DNA of 64,000 nucleotides from Nocardioides flavescens (GCF_009823805.1 NZ_WUEK01000005.1:1-64000), one strand, 5' to 3'; shown: positions 15,989 through 25,076, counted from the first letter of the stretch. The notes: generated by a model not told the origin, from the sequence alone. Made by a program: numbers and translations.

Positions 15989-17734
15989 ATGCAAGCACCC
16001 GTCCCCCTCGCGTCCGACACGATCATCTCGGCCAACGCGGTCGACTACCTGATCGTCTTCCTCTACTTCGCGGTCGTCCTGGGCATCGGGATCATGGCGA
16101 GACGCCAGGTCTCCGACTCCGTCGACTTCTTCCTGTCCGGGCGCTCGCTGCCCGCGTGGGTGACCGGCCTGGCCTTCATCTCGGCCAACCTCGGCGCGGT
16201 CGAGATCATGGGCATGTCCGCCAACGGCGCGCAGTTCGGGCTGCCGGCGGTGCACTACTTCTGGGTCGGGGCGATCCCGGCGATGCTGTTCCTCGGCGTC
16301 GTGATGATGCCGTTCTACTACGGCTCGAAGGTCCGCTCCGTGCCGGAGTTCATGCGGCGCCGCTTCGGCACCGGGGCCCACCTGGTCAACGCGATCTCGT
16401 TCGCCGTCGCCCAGCTGCTCATCGCGGGCGTGAACCTCTACCTGCTCGGCTCGATCATCCACGCGCTGCTCGGCTGGCCGCTGTGGGTCGCGCTGATCGT
16501 GGCTGCGGCCATCGTGCTGTCCTACATCACCCTCGGCGGCCTCTCGGCGGCGATCTACAACGAGGTGCTGCAGTTCTTCGTGATCGTCGCGGCGCTGCTG
16601 CCCCTGACCCTGATCGGCCTCCACCGCGTCGGCGGCTGGGGCGGCCTCACGGACAAGATCACCGAGGCGGCCTCGCGCAGCGACACGATCGCGCCGGCGG
16701 CCCAGCAGCTCAACTCCTGGCCCGGCAACGCGCTCACCGGCTTCGACTCCGACTTCTGGTCGGTGGTCGGCATCGTGTTCGGGCTCGGGTTCGTGCTGTC
16801 GTTCGGCTACTGGACCACGAACTTCGTCGAGGTGCAGCGCGCGATGGCCTCCGACTCGATCTCGGCCGCCCGCAAGACGCCGATCATCGGTGCCTTCCCG
16901 AAGATGTTCATCCCGTTCGTCACCATCATCCCCGGCATGATCGCGGCCGTCCTGGTCTCCGACATCGCCCGGATGAAGGCCGGCGAGACGGTCGCGGGCG
17001 GTGCGTCGGGGGACGGGGTCACCTACAACGACTCGCTGCTCTACCTCATGCGCGACGTGCTCCCCAACGGCCTGCTCGGGCTCGCCATCACCGGTCTGCT
17101 CGCGGCGTTCATGGCCGGCATGGCGGCCAACATCTCGGCGTTCAACACGGTGCTGAGCTACGACCTCTGGCAGACGTACGTCGTCAAGGAGCGCAGCGAC
17201 GACTACTACCTGCGGGTCGGGCGGCTCGCGACCGTGGTGGCGACGTTCGTCGCGATCTTCACCGCGGCGCTCGCCTCGAGCTTCTCGAACATCATGGACT
17301 ACCTCCAGACGCTGTTCGGGTTCTTCAACGCGCCGCTGTTCGCGACCTTCATCCTCGGCATGTTCTGGAAGCGGATGACCCCGGCGGCGGGCTGGATCGG
17401 TCTGGCCTCCGGCACCATCGCCGCGGTCGTCACCGCGATCCTGTGCGACGGCACGCTCGGCGGCCTGAGCGTCGGCGTCATCCCGCTCTCGGGTCAGGGC
17501 GCGTCGTTCCTCGCGGCCTCGGTGGCCTTCGTCGTCGACGTGGTGCTGAGCATCGCGATCTCCATGGTGACCAAGCCGAAGCCGGTCGAGGAGCTGCGCG
17601 GGCTGGTCTACTCCGAGACGCCCAAGGAGGACCTGGTCGACGCCGACGAGGCGTCGCGGCCGTGGTTCAACCGCACGCTGCCGCTCGCCGGCATCGCGCT
17701 GGTGCTCGTCATCATCTTGAACGTGGCCTTCTGA
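15989..17734 (+). CDS. sodium:solute symporter (SSS) family transporter
   Basis: A 581-residue membrane carrier of the SSS family with about 14 hydrophobic segments. Landmarks are VDFFLSGRSLPAWVTGLAFISANLGAVEIMGMSANGAQFG near the N-terminus, typical of the SGLT-like branch, GGLSAAIYNEVLQFFVIV, and GLLAAFMAGMAANISAFNTVLSYDL. The ATG at 15989 has AGAAAGG upstream and gives the expected short N-terminus; the longer in-frame reading is not credible. Substrate is uncertain (sugars, inositol or carboxylates are all possible). A small two-helix membrane protein is encoded 10 bases downstream and is probably co-expressed. Confidence 0.9.
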   Translation: MQAPVPLASDTIISANAVDYLIVFLYFAVVLGIGIMARRQVSDSVDFFLSGRSLPAWVTGLAFISANLGAVEIMGMSANGAQFGLPAVHYFWVGAIPAMLFLGVVMMPFYYGSKVRSVPEFMRRRFGTGAHLVNAISFAVAQLLIAGVNLYLLGSIIHALLGWPLWVALIVAAAIVLSYITLGGLSAAIYNEVLQFFVIVAALLPLTLIGLHRVGGWGGLTDKITEAASRSDTIAPAAQQLNSWPGNALTGFDSDFWSVVGIVFGLGFVLSFGYWTTNFVEVQRAMASDSISAARKTPIIGAFPKMFIPFVTIIPGMIAAVLVSDIARMKAGETVAGGASGDGVTYNDSLLYLMRDVLPNGLLGLAITGLLAAFMAGMAANISAFNTVLSYDLWQTYVVKERSDDYYLRVGRLATVVATFVAIFTAALASSFSNIMDYLQTLFGFFNAPLFATFILGMFWKRMTPAAGWIGLASGTIAAVVTAILCDGTLGGLSVGVIPLSGQGASFLAASVAFVVDVVLSIAISMVTKPKPVEELRGLVYSETPKEDLVDADEASRPWFNRTLPLAGIALVLVIILNVAF

Positions 17735-17744
17735 GGAGGACGAC

Positions 17745-18032
17745 ATGGCTGACACCACGGCGGAGCAGAGCGGCAGGACCCACACCGCGGGCGCCCTCGA
17801 CATCCGCAACATCATCGGCGGGCTGCTGGGCGCCTACGGCCTGATCCTCACGCTGATGGGGCTCTTCGGCGACAAGGAGCTCGACAAGACCGGCGACGTC
17901 AACGCCAACCTCTGGGCGGGCATCGCCCTGCTCGTGGTCGGCGCGGTGTTCCTCGTCTGGGCGCGGCTGCGCCCGGTCGTCGTCCCCGAACACGTCTCGG
18001 ACCCCGACCACCGCGGCGGCCCCTCGCACTGA
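17745..18032 (+). CDS. small membrane protein linked to the SSS symporter
   Basis: A 95-residue protein with two predicted helices (IIGGLLGAYGLILTLMGLFG and LWAGIALLVVGAVFLVWARL) separated by a short acidic loop. Short hydrophilic ends follow, with a His/Pro-rich C-terminus. It has a clear GAGGA ribosome binding site 10 bases after the symporter stop and must be co-transcribed with it. Similar small proteins often accompany such symporters in actinobacteria; a role in stability or regulation of the carrier is inferred. Confidence 0.75.
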   Translation: MADTTAEQSGRTHTAGALDIRNIIGGLLGAYGLILTLMGLFGDKELDKTGDVNANLWAGIALLVVGAVFLVWARLRPVVVPEHVSDPDHRGGPSH

Positions 18033-18043
18033 CGGGGTGGGGA

Positions 18044-18100
18044 ATCCCAGCAGCTGCTGGGATCGCCAACGTTCTGGGGGGTTGCAACACCCCAGAACGT
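18044..18100. terminator. two consecutive palindromes between convergent genes
   Basis: ATCCCAGCAGCTGCTGGGAT (18044-18063) is a perfect 20-bp palindrome. Five bases later, ACGTTCTGGGG (18069-18079) pairs with CCCCAGAACGT (18090-18100) around a 10-base loop. They lie between the convergent small membrane protein and PASTA genes, so a bidirectional terminator is likely, although there is no T-run. Confidence 0.65.
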
Positions 18101-18135
18101 CAGGAAGTGGCTCCAGGAGAGGGGCCCCGCGGAAG

Positions 18136-19059
18136 TCAGCGGCCGGTGTAGACGACGACGCCGTCGATGGCTCCGCTGAGGGGACCGCCGGTGCGGTAGA
18201 GGTCGACGGTGAACGGGCAGCCCGGCTCCTCGTCGTCCGCGCGCGGGTCGATCTCGAAGCGGAGCGCCTCGCGGTCGCCCACGCCGGGCGGGCGCTCGAC
18301 GCCACAGGTCTCGGCCGGCGGCGTCGAGGTGCGTACGACGAGCCGCGGCATCCCGGTGGGCGTCGAGGCGGGGACGCGACCGGCGGTGGCGATCGCCTCG
18401 AGCAGCGTCGACCAGCGGTCCTGGTCGACGGCGGCGACGCGGTCGAGGGCCCAGGGCTCGCTGCCGTCGACGACGACCCGGACCGTGCGGGCGAAGTCCG
18501 GCGCGGGCCCGCCGAGAGCGAACGCGATGAAGCCCCAGGCCGCCGTGCGGGCGGGGTAGTCGGCGTCGCAGGTCGATCCGGACGGCACCGCGGTGCGGAC
18601 CGTCACCGTGGAGCCCTCGGTGACCAGGCGCCCCGCCGCCGGGTCGGAGCCCAGCACCAGGCCGTCGGGCTCGCAGGCGCGGGAGGGCCGCAGGACGACG
18701 TCGAACCCCGCGTCGTCCAGCAAGCCCTCCGCTGCGGTGCCGTCGAGGCCGAAGAGCGAGGGCATGGCCTGCGTCGAGGGTCGCCAGCTCAGGGCCACGG
18801 CGACCACGGCCACGACGGCGACGATCGCCACCGCGACGAACGGCCCGGGGCTGCGCTCGCGCTTCTCCTCACCGCCGATCGCTCGCTCCAGCGCCTCGTG
18901 GACCAGCGGGTCGGGGTCGTCCGCGCGGCGGATCCGCTTGCGCTGCTCGAGCAGCACGCGGTCGACGTAGGTGCCGGCCTGGCCCTCGGCGACGCCGAGC
19001 AGCACGGCGTGCTCGATGAGCCGCCCGTAGCGCGCCGCGACGTACTGGTCGAAGTCCAC
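18136..19059 (-). CDS. membrane-anchored PASTA-domain protein
   Basis: A 307-residue bitopic protein. Residues 1-70 are cytoplasmic and begin MDFDQYVAARYGRLIEHAVLLG, which resembles the start of SigE-type ECF sigma factors in actinobacteria, but the rest of a sigma domain is absent. One helix follows (VAVAIVAVVAVVAVALSW), then a PASTA-like domain (MPSLFGLDGTAAEGLLDDAGFDVVL through VTEGSTVTV). The remaining extracytoplasmic region of about 150 residues contains several Cys. PASTA domains bind muropeptides or lipid II in Ser/Thr kinases, so a cell-wall sensing role is possible. No kinase domain is present. It lies downstream of the etfD terminator. Confidence 0.72.
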   Translation of the reverse strand: MDFDQYVAARYGRLIEHAVLLGVAEGQAGTYVDRVLLEQRKRIRRADDPDPLVHEALERAIGGEEKRERSPGPFVAVAIVAVVAVVAVALSWRPSTQAMPSLFGLDGTAAEGLLDDAGFDVVLRPSRACEPDGLVLGSDPAAGRLVTEGSTVTVRTAVPSGSTCDADYPARTAAWGFIAFALGGPAPDFARTVRVVVDGSEPWALDRVAAVDQDRWSTLLEAIATAGRVPASTPTGMPRLVVRTSTPPAETCGVERPPGVGDREALRFEIDPRADDEEPGCPFTVDLYRTGGPLSGAIDGVVVYTGR

Positions 19060-19109
19060 TCCACCCCTCCGTCCCGAGCCTAGTCAGGCCCCCCAGGGGT
19101 GGGAACGAC

Positions 19110-19146
19110 GAGAGCGCACGTCCGGCGGTGCCAGACGTGCGCTCTC
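19110..19146 (-). terminator. strong hairpin terminator after etfD
   Basis: GAGAGCGCACGTC pairs perfectly with GACGTGCGCTCTC over 13 base pairs around an 11-base loop, 17 bases downstream of the etfD stop. There is no T-run, as is common for actinobacterial terminators. Confidence 0.75.
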
Positions 19147-19162
19147 GCTGATGCGGAGTGAC

Positions 19163-22100
19163 TCAGAGGTCGAACAGCGACCCGGACTCGTCGATGTCGA
19201 CACCCGTCTTCGGCGTGTGGCTCTCACCGGAGGCCGCGGGCTTCGGAGCCGGCTTCGACGCGGGCTCCTCAGCGGGCTCCGGCTCCTCGGTGGCCGGCTG
19301 CTCCTCGACGACCGGCGCCGGGGCCGGCTCCGGCTCCGGGGTGGGTGCCGGGGTGCTCTCGACGGTGGGCGAGGCGATGTCGAAGAGCGAGCCGCTGAAG
19401 TCGGCGCCGCTCGCCTGGACCGGTGCCGCGCTGGGCGGGGTCGAGGGCTGCTCGGGCTCGGCGACCGTGGTGTTGGCCGAGGTGGGCTCGTGGGCCTGCT
19501 CGGTCTGCACCTGGTCGGCGGGCTCGGCCTCGGTCTCCGCGGCCACCTGCGCCCCGGTGGGTGCCGCGGCCTCGGACGCCTCGGCGGGCGCCGCCGGGGC
19601 CGGGTCCGCCGGCTCCTCGAGGTCGAAGAGCGAGCCCCCCGAGGACAGGTCGACCTCGGCTGCCGGGGCGAGCTCCGGGGTCTCGTCGGGCACCGACGAC
19701 TCGGCCGGTGCGGCCGGCTCGACCGGCGCCGCTGGGGCGGGCTCGTCCTCGGCGATGTCGAAGAGCGACCCGCCACCGAGCGACGTCTCGGCGGCCGGCG
19801 CGGCCGGCGCGGCCGGCTCGGCCTTCGCCGCCGGGGCGGCGGGGGTCGGCTCGTCCTCGGCGACGTCGAAGAGCGAGCCGCCCGAGGTGGCGGGCTTCGC
19901 CGCGGGGGCGGGCTCGGCCGGGGCGTCGTCCTCCACGTCGAACAGCGAGCCGCCCGAGGTGCCGGCGGGCTTCGCCGCCGGGGCGGGCTCGTCGGCAGCG
20001 GTGGTCGAGCTGTCGTCGACGTCGAAGAGCGACCCGCCCGAGGTGGCGGGCTTCGCGGCCTGCGCCTCCTCGGCGAGCGAGGCGCCGGCGGCGGCCGTCG
20101 CGGGCTTGTCCGGGTCCTCGGAGGCGTCCTCGAAGGGGTTGTCGAACAGCGAGGAGCCACCACCCGACGCCTTGGCGGCGGGGGAGGCCTCCGCGGTGTC
20201 GACCACGGTGTTCTCGGGGCTCTCGAGGGTGACGTCGCCCTGCTCGGGCTCGGCCTTGGTCTCGACCGAGCGGCCCTCGGTCGGTGCGGTCGCCCGCGCC
20301 TCGGGGGAGGCGGGGACGCCGTTCGACGAGCCGTCGAGCGAGCCGGGGGCGGCCCGGGTGGCCATCTCGCCCTTGACCGAGGCGAGCAGCATCTGGGCGA
20401 CGTCGAGGACCTCGACCTCGGCGCGGGCCTGACCGGAGTCCTGGGCGGCGGTCAGGCCGTCGGAGAGCATCACGCGGCAGAACGGGCAGCCGACGGCGAT
20501 CTGGTCGGCGCCGGTGCCGATGGCCTCGTTGGAGCGGTTCATGTTGATCCGCTCGCCGATGTTCTCCTCCATCCACATGCGCGCGCCGCCGGCGCCGCAG
20601 CAGAAGGACCGCTCGGAGTGGCGCTCCATCTCGACGTACTCGGCTCCGGGGAGCACCTGCAGCAGCTCGCGCGGCGGCGAGTAGACGCCGTTGTGGCGGC
20701 CGATGTAGCAGGGGTCGTGGTAGGTGATCTTGCGCTGGTGGGCGCCGGCGCCCTGGGCGACCGGGGTCAGCCTGCCCTCGCGCACCAGCCGGTTGAGCAG
20801 CTGGGTGTGGTGCACGACCTCGAGCTCGACGCCGAACTCCTTGTACTCGTTCTTGAGCGTGTTGAAGCAGTGGGCGCAGGTCGAGACGACCTTCTTGACC
20901 TTGAACTCCTTGAACGTCTCGACGTTCTGCTGGGCGAGGCCCTGGAAGACGAACTCGTTGCCGGCGCGGCGGGCCTGGTCGCCGTTGCAGGTCTCGCCGT
21001 TGCCGAGGACGGCGAACTCGACGTCGGCCATGTGCAGCAGCTCGGCCACCGCGCGGGTGGTCTTCTTCTGGCGGTCCTCGTAGGCGCCGGCGCAGCCGAC
21101 CCAGAACAGCCACTCGACCTCGTCGAGCGACTCGACGTCCTCGCCGACGACCTTGACGTCGAAGTCGAGGCCCTTGGCCCAGTCCATGCGCGCCGTGGGC
21201 GACATGTTCCAGGGGTTGCCCTTGTTCTCCATGCCCTTGAAGAGCTGGTTGAGCTCGGCGGGGAAGTTGGACTCGACGAGCACCTGGTAGCGGCGCATGT
21301 CGACGATGTGGTCGACGTGCTCGATGTCGACGGGGCACTGCTCGACGCAGGCGCCGCAGGTCACGCAGGACCAGAGCACGTCGGTGTCGATGATCGCGCC
21401 GCCCTCGGGCTCCCAGGCGAGCCCCTCGGTCTCGCCGACCAGCGGGCGCTCGGCCTCCTCGAGGACGTCGGTGCCGAGGCCGGCGCGGGCGGCCTCGTCG
21501 GCCAGGATGTAGGGCGCCTTCGCGAACGCGTGATCGCGCAGGTTCATGATCAGCATCTTGGGAGACAGCGGCTTCTCGGTGTTCCACGCCGGGCACTGGC
21601 TCTGGCAGCGGCCGCACTCGGTGCAGCTGGCCATGTCGAGCAGGCCCTTCCAGCTGAAGTCCTCGATGGAGCCGACGCCGAGCGTGGCCTCCTCGTCGAG
21701 GTCGTCGATGTCGTCGAGGGTGACCGGCTTGCCGTCGTTCATCAGCGGCTTCACGGCGCCGAGGGCGACCGGGTCGCGCTTGAACATGACGTTGAGCGGG
21801 GCCACGAAGATGTGCAGGTGCTTGCTGTTGAGCACGATCACGAGGAAGGCGAGCATGACGCCGATGTGCAGCAGCAGGCCGACACCCTCGAGCACCTCGA
21901 GGCCGTCGGCGCCGATCGGGTGCAGCAGCTTGCCGATCGCGGTGGAGACGAACGCGCCCCAGCCGTAGGGCAGGTTGCCCTCGGCGGCGGCCGCGCCGCG
22001 GAAGAGGAACAACGTCCAGATGACGTTGACGATCATGAAGAGGATCAGCCAGGCGCCACCGAGGTGGGAGCCGGAGAAGCGGGAGCGACGGCCGAGCTCG

Positions 22101-22525
22101 CGGGGGTTGTTGCGCAGCCGGATCCAGGCGAAGAGGCCGAGGCCGACGAGGCAGAGGACGGCGATCATGTCCTGCGCGAAGCCGAGCACGTCCCAGTGGC
22201 CGACGACCGGGATGGCCCACTCGGGGTTGCGGCTGAACAGGATGCCGAACGCCTCGAGGTAGACGGTGCCGAGGATCAGGAACGCCCAGAAGACGAACGC
22301 GTGCGCCACGCCGGGCACCGACCACTTCAGCAGCTTGCGCTGGCCGAGCACCTCGACGAGCTGGGCCCGCGTGGTCTCACCGATGTTGCGCCGCGCCTGC
22401 TCGATGCGGTCGGGGGCCGGCTTGCCGCTGCTGATCAGCCGGTAGAGGAAGAACACCCGCTTGCCCGCCAAGGGCAGCGCGACCGCCATCATGACGAGTC
22501 CGGCGATCAGCACCCACAGATCCAC
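19163..22525 (-). CDS. etfD: EtfD-like membrane Fe-S oxidoreductase with repeated SLFD tail
   Basis: A 1120-residue protein, longer than usual. Residues 1-240 hold five membrane helices. Two [4Fe-4S] motifs follow, CTECGRCQSQCP (from 301) and CVTCGACVEQCP (from 387), then two Cys-rich CCG domains (GCAGAYEDRQ ... STCAHC; HDPCYIGRHNG ... SFCCGAGGARMWMEE). The architecture matches mycobacterial EtfD (Rv0338c), which passes electrons from ETF, and so from acyl-CoA dehydrogenases such as FadE5, to menaquinone. From about residue 745 the protein is a low-complexity Ala/Pro/Glu/Asp tail containing eight SLFD motifs, most preceded by GG or SG; the last ends the protein at SGSLFDL. The start is GTG with AAGAGG upstream. 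Confidence 0.92.
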   Translation of the reverse strand: MDLWVLIAGLVMMAVALPLAGKRVFFLYRLISSGKPAPDRIEQARRNIGETTRAQLVEVLGQRKLLKWSVPGVAHAFVFWAFLILGTVYLEAFGILFSRNPEWAIPVVGHWDVLGFAQDMIAVLCLVGLGLFAWIRLRNNPRELGRRSRFSGSHLGGAWLILFMIVNVIWTLFLFRGAAAAEGNLPYGWGAFVSTAIGKLLHPIGADGLEVLEGVGLLLHIGVMLAFLVIVLNSKHLHIFVAPLNVMFKRDPVALGAVKPLMNDGKPVTLDDIDDLDEEATLGVGSIEDFSWKGLLDMASCTECGRCQSQCPAWNTEKPLSPKMLIMNLRDHAFAKAPYILADEAARAGLGTDVLEEAERPLVGETEGLAWEPEGGAIIDTDVLWSCVTCGACVEQCPVDIEHVDHIVDMRRYQVLVESNFPAELNQLFKGMENKGNPWNMSPTARMDWAKGLDFDVKVVGEDVESLDEVEWLFWVGCAGAYEDRQKKTTRAVAELLHMADVEFAVLGNGETCNGDQARRAGNEFVFQGLAQQNVETFKEFKVKKVVSTCAHCFNTLKNEYKEFGVELEVVHHTQLLNRLVREGRLTPVAQGAGAHQRKITYHDPCYIGRHNGVYSPPRELLQVLPGAEYVEMERHSERSFCCGAGGARMWMEENIGERINMNRSNEAIGTGADQIAVGCPFCRVMLSDGLTAAQDSGQARAEVEVLDVAQMLLASVKGEMATRAAPGSLDGSSNGVPASPEARATAPTEGRSVETKAEPEQGDVTLESPENTVVDTAEASPAAKASGGGSSLFDNPFEDASEDPDKPATAAAGASLAEEAQAAKPATSGGSLFDVDDSSTTAADEPAPAAKPAGTSGGSLFDVEDDAPAEPAPAAKPATSGGSLFDVAEDEPTPAAPAAKAEPAAPAAPAAETSLGGGSLFDIAEDEPAPAAPVEPAAPAESSVPDETPELAPAAEVDLSSGGSLFDLEEPADPAPAAPAEASEAAAPTGAQVAAETEAEPADQVQTEQAHEPTSANTTVAEPEQPSTPPSAAPVQASGADFSGSLFDIASPTVESTPAPTPEPEPAPAPVVEEQPATEEPEPAEEPASKPAPKPAASGESHTPKTGVDIDESGSLFDL

Positions 22526-22589
22526 GTTCGAGCCTCTTTCGTCGCTTGCGTCGCCCTGCCGCTCGAACCTTACGGCTCGGCACCCCCGC

Positions 22590-23420
22590 TCAGGGCGGGG
22601 TGAGAGAAATCCTACTTCTGGGTAACTTCGGCCCGGTTCGCCCCCGGGGCGCCGGGCCGGCGCTCGTCGGTCCGCGGAGCCGTCGCGACAGCAGTCCCGC
22701 GGTGCGGGCCACCTCGGTGACCAGGCGCTCGAGGTCGCCGCCCGCGTCTCCCTCGGGGAAGGTGACGGCGACCCCGGCCAGCGGGTGCGCGTTGTGGTCG
22801 AGCACCGCGACGGCGACGGACGCGAGCCCGGGGGTGACCTCGCCGCGCTCCTCGGCGTGGCCGCGCTGGCGGGTCTCGGCGAGCAGCACGCGCAGGGCCG
22901 AGAGCGAGGTCGGGCCCGTGCCGTGGCGGGTCACGAACGCCGACGCGGCGGGGTAGAGCGCCCGCAGCTGGGCCGGCGGCAGGTGCGCGAGCACGGCGCG
23001 ACCCGAGGCGGTGAGGTGGGCGGGCAGGCGGACCCCCACGTCGCTGACCAGCGGTGGGCGCCCGGGTGCGCGCTCCTCGAGCACGTAGAGGACGTCCGAG
23101 CCGTGGAGGACCGCGAGGTGGGCGGAGTGCCCGACCCGGTCGACGAGCTCGGCCAGCGGGCGGCGCGCGAGCCGCTGCAGCGGCGCTTGACGGCTGTAGC
23201 CGCTGCCGACCTCGAACGCCGCCACCCCGAGCCCCCAACGGTGCTCGTCGGGCAGGTGGACGACGAAGCCCTCCTCGACCATCGCCGTCAGCAGGTGGTA
23301 CGCCGAGGAGCGCGGCAGCGCGCAGGCCCGGGCGATCGCGTCGAGGCTGACCGGGTCGGCCTGGGTGGCGAGGTAGCGCAGGACCCGCAGCGTGCGGGTC
23401 GCAGCCGGCACCTGTCCCAC
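22590..23420 (-). CDS. IclR-family regulator, candidate regulator of hut genes
   Basis: A 276-residue IclR protein. The N-terminal winged helix reads TRTLRVLRYLATQADPVSLDAIARACALPRSSAYHLLTAMVEEGFV, followed by the IclR effector domain (LAELVDRVGHSAHLAVLHGSDVLYVLEE, LPAHLTASGRAVLAHLPP). A low-complexity basic tail ends the protein. It lies about 1.7 kb from hutH, separated by two genes on its own strand. IclR-type proteins control catabolic operons, so it is a reasonable candidate for the protein that binds the palindromes at 25063 and 39651. That link is inference only. Confidence 0.87.
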   Translation of the reverse strand: MGQVPAATRTLRVLRYLATQADPVSLDAIARACALPRSSAYHLLTAMVEEGFVVHLPDEHRWGLGVAAFEVGSGYSRQAPLQRLARRPLAELVDRVGHSAHLAVLHGSDVLYVLEERAPGRPPLVSDVGVRLPAHLTASGRAVLAHLPPAQLRALYPAASAFVTRHGTGPTSLSALRVLLAETRQRGHAEERGEVTPGLASVAVAVLDHNAHPLAGVAVTFPEGDAGGDLERLVTEVARTAGLLSRRLRGPTSAGPAPRGRTGPKLPRSRISLTPP

Positions 23421-23445
23421 GGCCGGTCAGCCTAGGGGAGGCTTC

Positions 23446-23709
23446 TCAGGCTCCGGGCTCGTGCCGCTGCTCGTCGGCGGCGCGGCGGGCTCGCTCGACG
23501 ACACGGCGGGCGACCTCGTCACGGGTGGCGGCCCGCTCGGCCCGCCGGTCGCGCTCCTCGCTGAGCGAGAAGGTCGGCTTGCGCACCGTGGCCGGTGCCG
23601 ACGAGGTCGGGGCGCCCCGGCCCGGGCGCGAGCGTCCGCGCAGCGCGACCGCGGCGATCGCGAGCACCACGAGGACCACCACGACGATCATGGCGGCGTT
23701 CTTGAGCAC
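23446..23709 (-). CDS. small single-pass membrane protein
   Basis: An 87-residue protein beginning at GTG behind a GGGGGGA ribosome binding site. One N-terminal helix (MIVVVVLVVLAIAAVAL) is followed by a basic cytoplasmic segment. A C-terminal charged helix (EERDRRAERAATRDEVARRVVERARRAADEQ) may be a coiled coil. The longer in-frame reading upstream is Pro/Gly-rich and less credible. No family was recognised and no functional link to neighbours is seen. Confidence 0.62.
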   Translation of the reverse strand: MLKNAAMIVVVVLVVLAIAAVALRGRSRPGRGAPTSSAPATVRKPTFSLSEERDRRAERAATRDEVARRVVERARRAADEQRHEPGA

Positions 23710-23854
23710 CGGTCCCCCCGGATCCTTCGACGTGTGCGTCGGATCCGACCCCCCGGTGGACCCCTCCCCACCTCTGCGGGTGTGGGGTCGATCATGACCG
23801 ACGGGCACCGCCACGACAAGACCCGTAAAGGGTGGTGGGACGTCCCTGTGCAGG

Positions 23855-25045
23855 TCAGGAGAGGTGTCGCTCGTCACGCACGGGGACCAGCGCGACGGCG
23901 ACCAGCGGGAACGCCGCGGCCAGCGCGAACGTCGCGGAGTAGCCCCACGAGGCGACCGCGAGGCCGGCGACGGGCGGGACGGCGGCAGCGGCGAGGTACT
24001 GCGCGGTGTTCTGCACCCCGAGCGCGCGGCCCGACCAGTGCGGCCCGGCCCGCTCGGCGACGGCGGTGTAGGCGAGGCCGTTGTCGGCGACGGTGACGAC
24101 GGTCGCGAGCACCACGAGGGGTACGGCGACCGCGAGGTCGAGACCGGCGCTCACGCCGAGCAGCCCCATCGTGACCGCGGCAGCGAGCGTGACCCAGCGC
24201 AGCGGTCGCATCCGGGCCCCGACCACGTCGGAGAGCTGGCCGACGCCGATGCGGCCCAGCGCCCCGGCGACCTGGGCGACGGCGACGAGCGTGCCCGCGG
24301 CGCCGGGTGACCAGCCCCGGTCCTGCACGAGCCAGACCAGCGCGAAGGTCCACACGAGGAACTGCGGCACCACGAGCAGCACCGAGACGCCGTGGATGCG
24401 GGGCAGGTAGCGGTCGGCGTAGGGGTTGGGCGCCGCGACCGACCCCCGGGCGGGCCGCGGGGGGTCGAGCACGACGGCGGCGACGAGCCCGGCCGCGAGG
24501 GCGCAGACGACGACGGCGACCCACATCGCGGCGTACGGCCCCGAGCGGTCGGCGACCACCGCCATCGACACGGCCGCGATGCCGACCCCGGCGGGCTGGG
24601 CCATCTGACGGATGCCCATCGCGAGGCCGCGCCGCTGCGGCGGGAACCAGCCGACGACCACCCGCCCGCTCGCGACGTTGGTCGTGGCCGCGAACGCCGC
24701 GCCCAGCGCGAGCGCGGCGGCGAGCAGGACGGGGCTGCCGGACAGCGCGGCGAGCACCCCGCACACGACGCTGCCGGTGAGACCGACGAGGAGCACGAGC
24801 CGCTCGCCGCGCCGGTCGGTGACGATGCCCCACGGCACCAGGGCCAGCGTGATGCCGGCGAGCGGCGCCGCCGCGACCAGGCCCGCGGAGGCGAGGCTGA
24901 GCCCCTCGCGCTCGTGGAGCGAGGGGATGAGGAACGCCGGACCGTGGACGAGCACGGCCGAGGCCGCCTGCGCCGCCGTGCTCGCCGCGAGCATCGCCCA
25001 GCGCCGGCCGGTGCCGATGTCGGGTCGGGCCTCGGTGGTCGTCAC
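23855..25045 (-). CDS. MFS transporter divergent from hutH
   Basis: A 396-residue major facilitator with 12 predicted helices. The loop 2-3 motif GIVTDRRGERLVLLVG and the later GQLSDVVGARMRPLRW match the MFS motif A. It starts at GTG 25045; the longer in-frame reading crosses the hutH promoter and is antisense to hutH. The divergent arrangement and the shared palindrome at 25063-25076 suggest control together with histidine degradation. Import of histidine, urocanate or a related compound is a reasonable but unproven role. Confidence 0.85.
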   Translation of the reverse strand: MTTTEARPDIGTGRRWAMLAASTAAQAASAVLVHGPAFLIPSLHEREGLSLASAGLVAAAPLAGITLALVPWGIVTDRRGERLVLLVGLTGSVVCGVLAALSGSPVLLAAALALGAAFAATTNVASGRVVVGWFPPQRRGLAMGIRQMAQPAGVGIAAVSMAVVADRSGPYAAMWVAVVVCALAAGLVAAVVLDPPRPARGSVAAPNPYADRYLPRIHGVSVLLVVPQFLVWTFALVWLVQDRGWSPGAAGTLVAVAQVAGALGRIGVGQLSDVVGARMRPLRWVTLAAAVTMGLLGVSAGLDLAVAVPLVVLATVVTVADNGLAYTAVAERAGPHWSGRALGVQNTAQYLAAAAVPPVAGLAVASWGYSATFALAAAFPLVAVALVPVRDERHLS

Positions 25046-25062
25046 CGCACCAGTCTGGGGTT

Positions 25063-25076
25063 TCTCGGATCCGAGA
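25063..25076. promoter_or_regulatory. palindromic operator in the hutH/MFS divergent promoter
   Basis: TCTCGGATCCGAGA is a perfect 14-bp palindrome 17 bases upstream of the MFS start and 56 bases upstream of hutH. The same sequence with one change (TCTCGGATGCGAGA) lies at 39651-39664 before the second hut operon. Recurrence only at these two promoters points to a shared hut regulator. Confidence 0.65.

Noticed and set aside
19151..22603. An 1150-codon open frame antisense to etfD, and similar long antisense frames (2684-4381, 7208-8932, 26158-28842, 43350-46592)
   Set aside because: They are shadows of high-GC3 genes. Their translations are low-complexity Arg/Ala/Gly/Val without domains, while the opposite strand encodes clearly conserved proteins.
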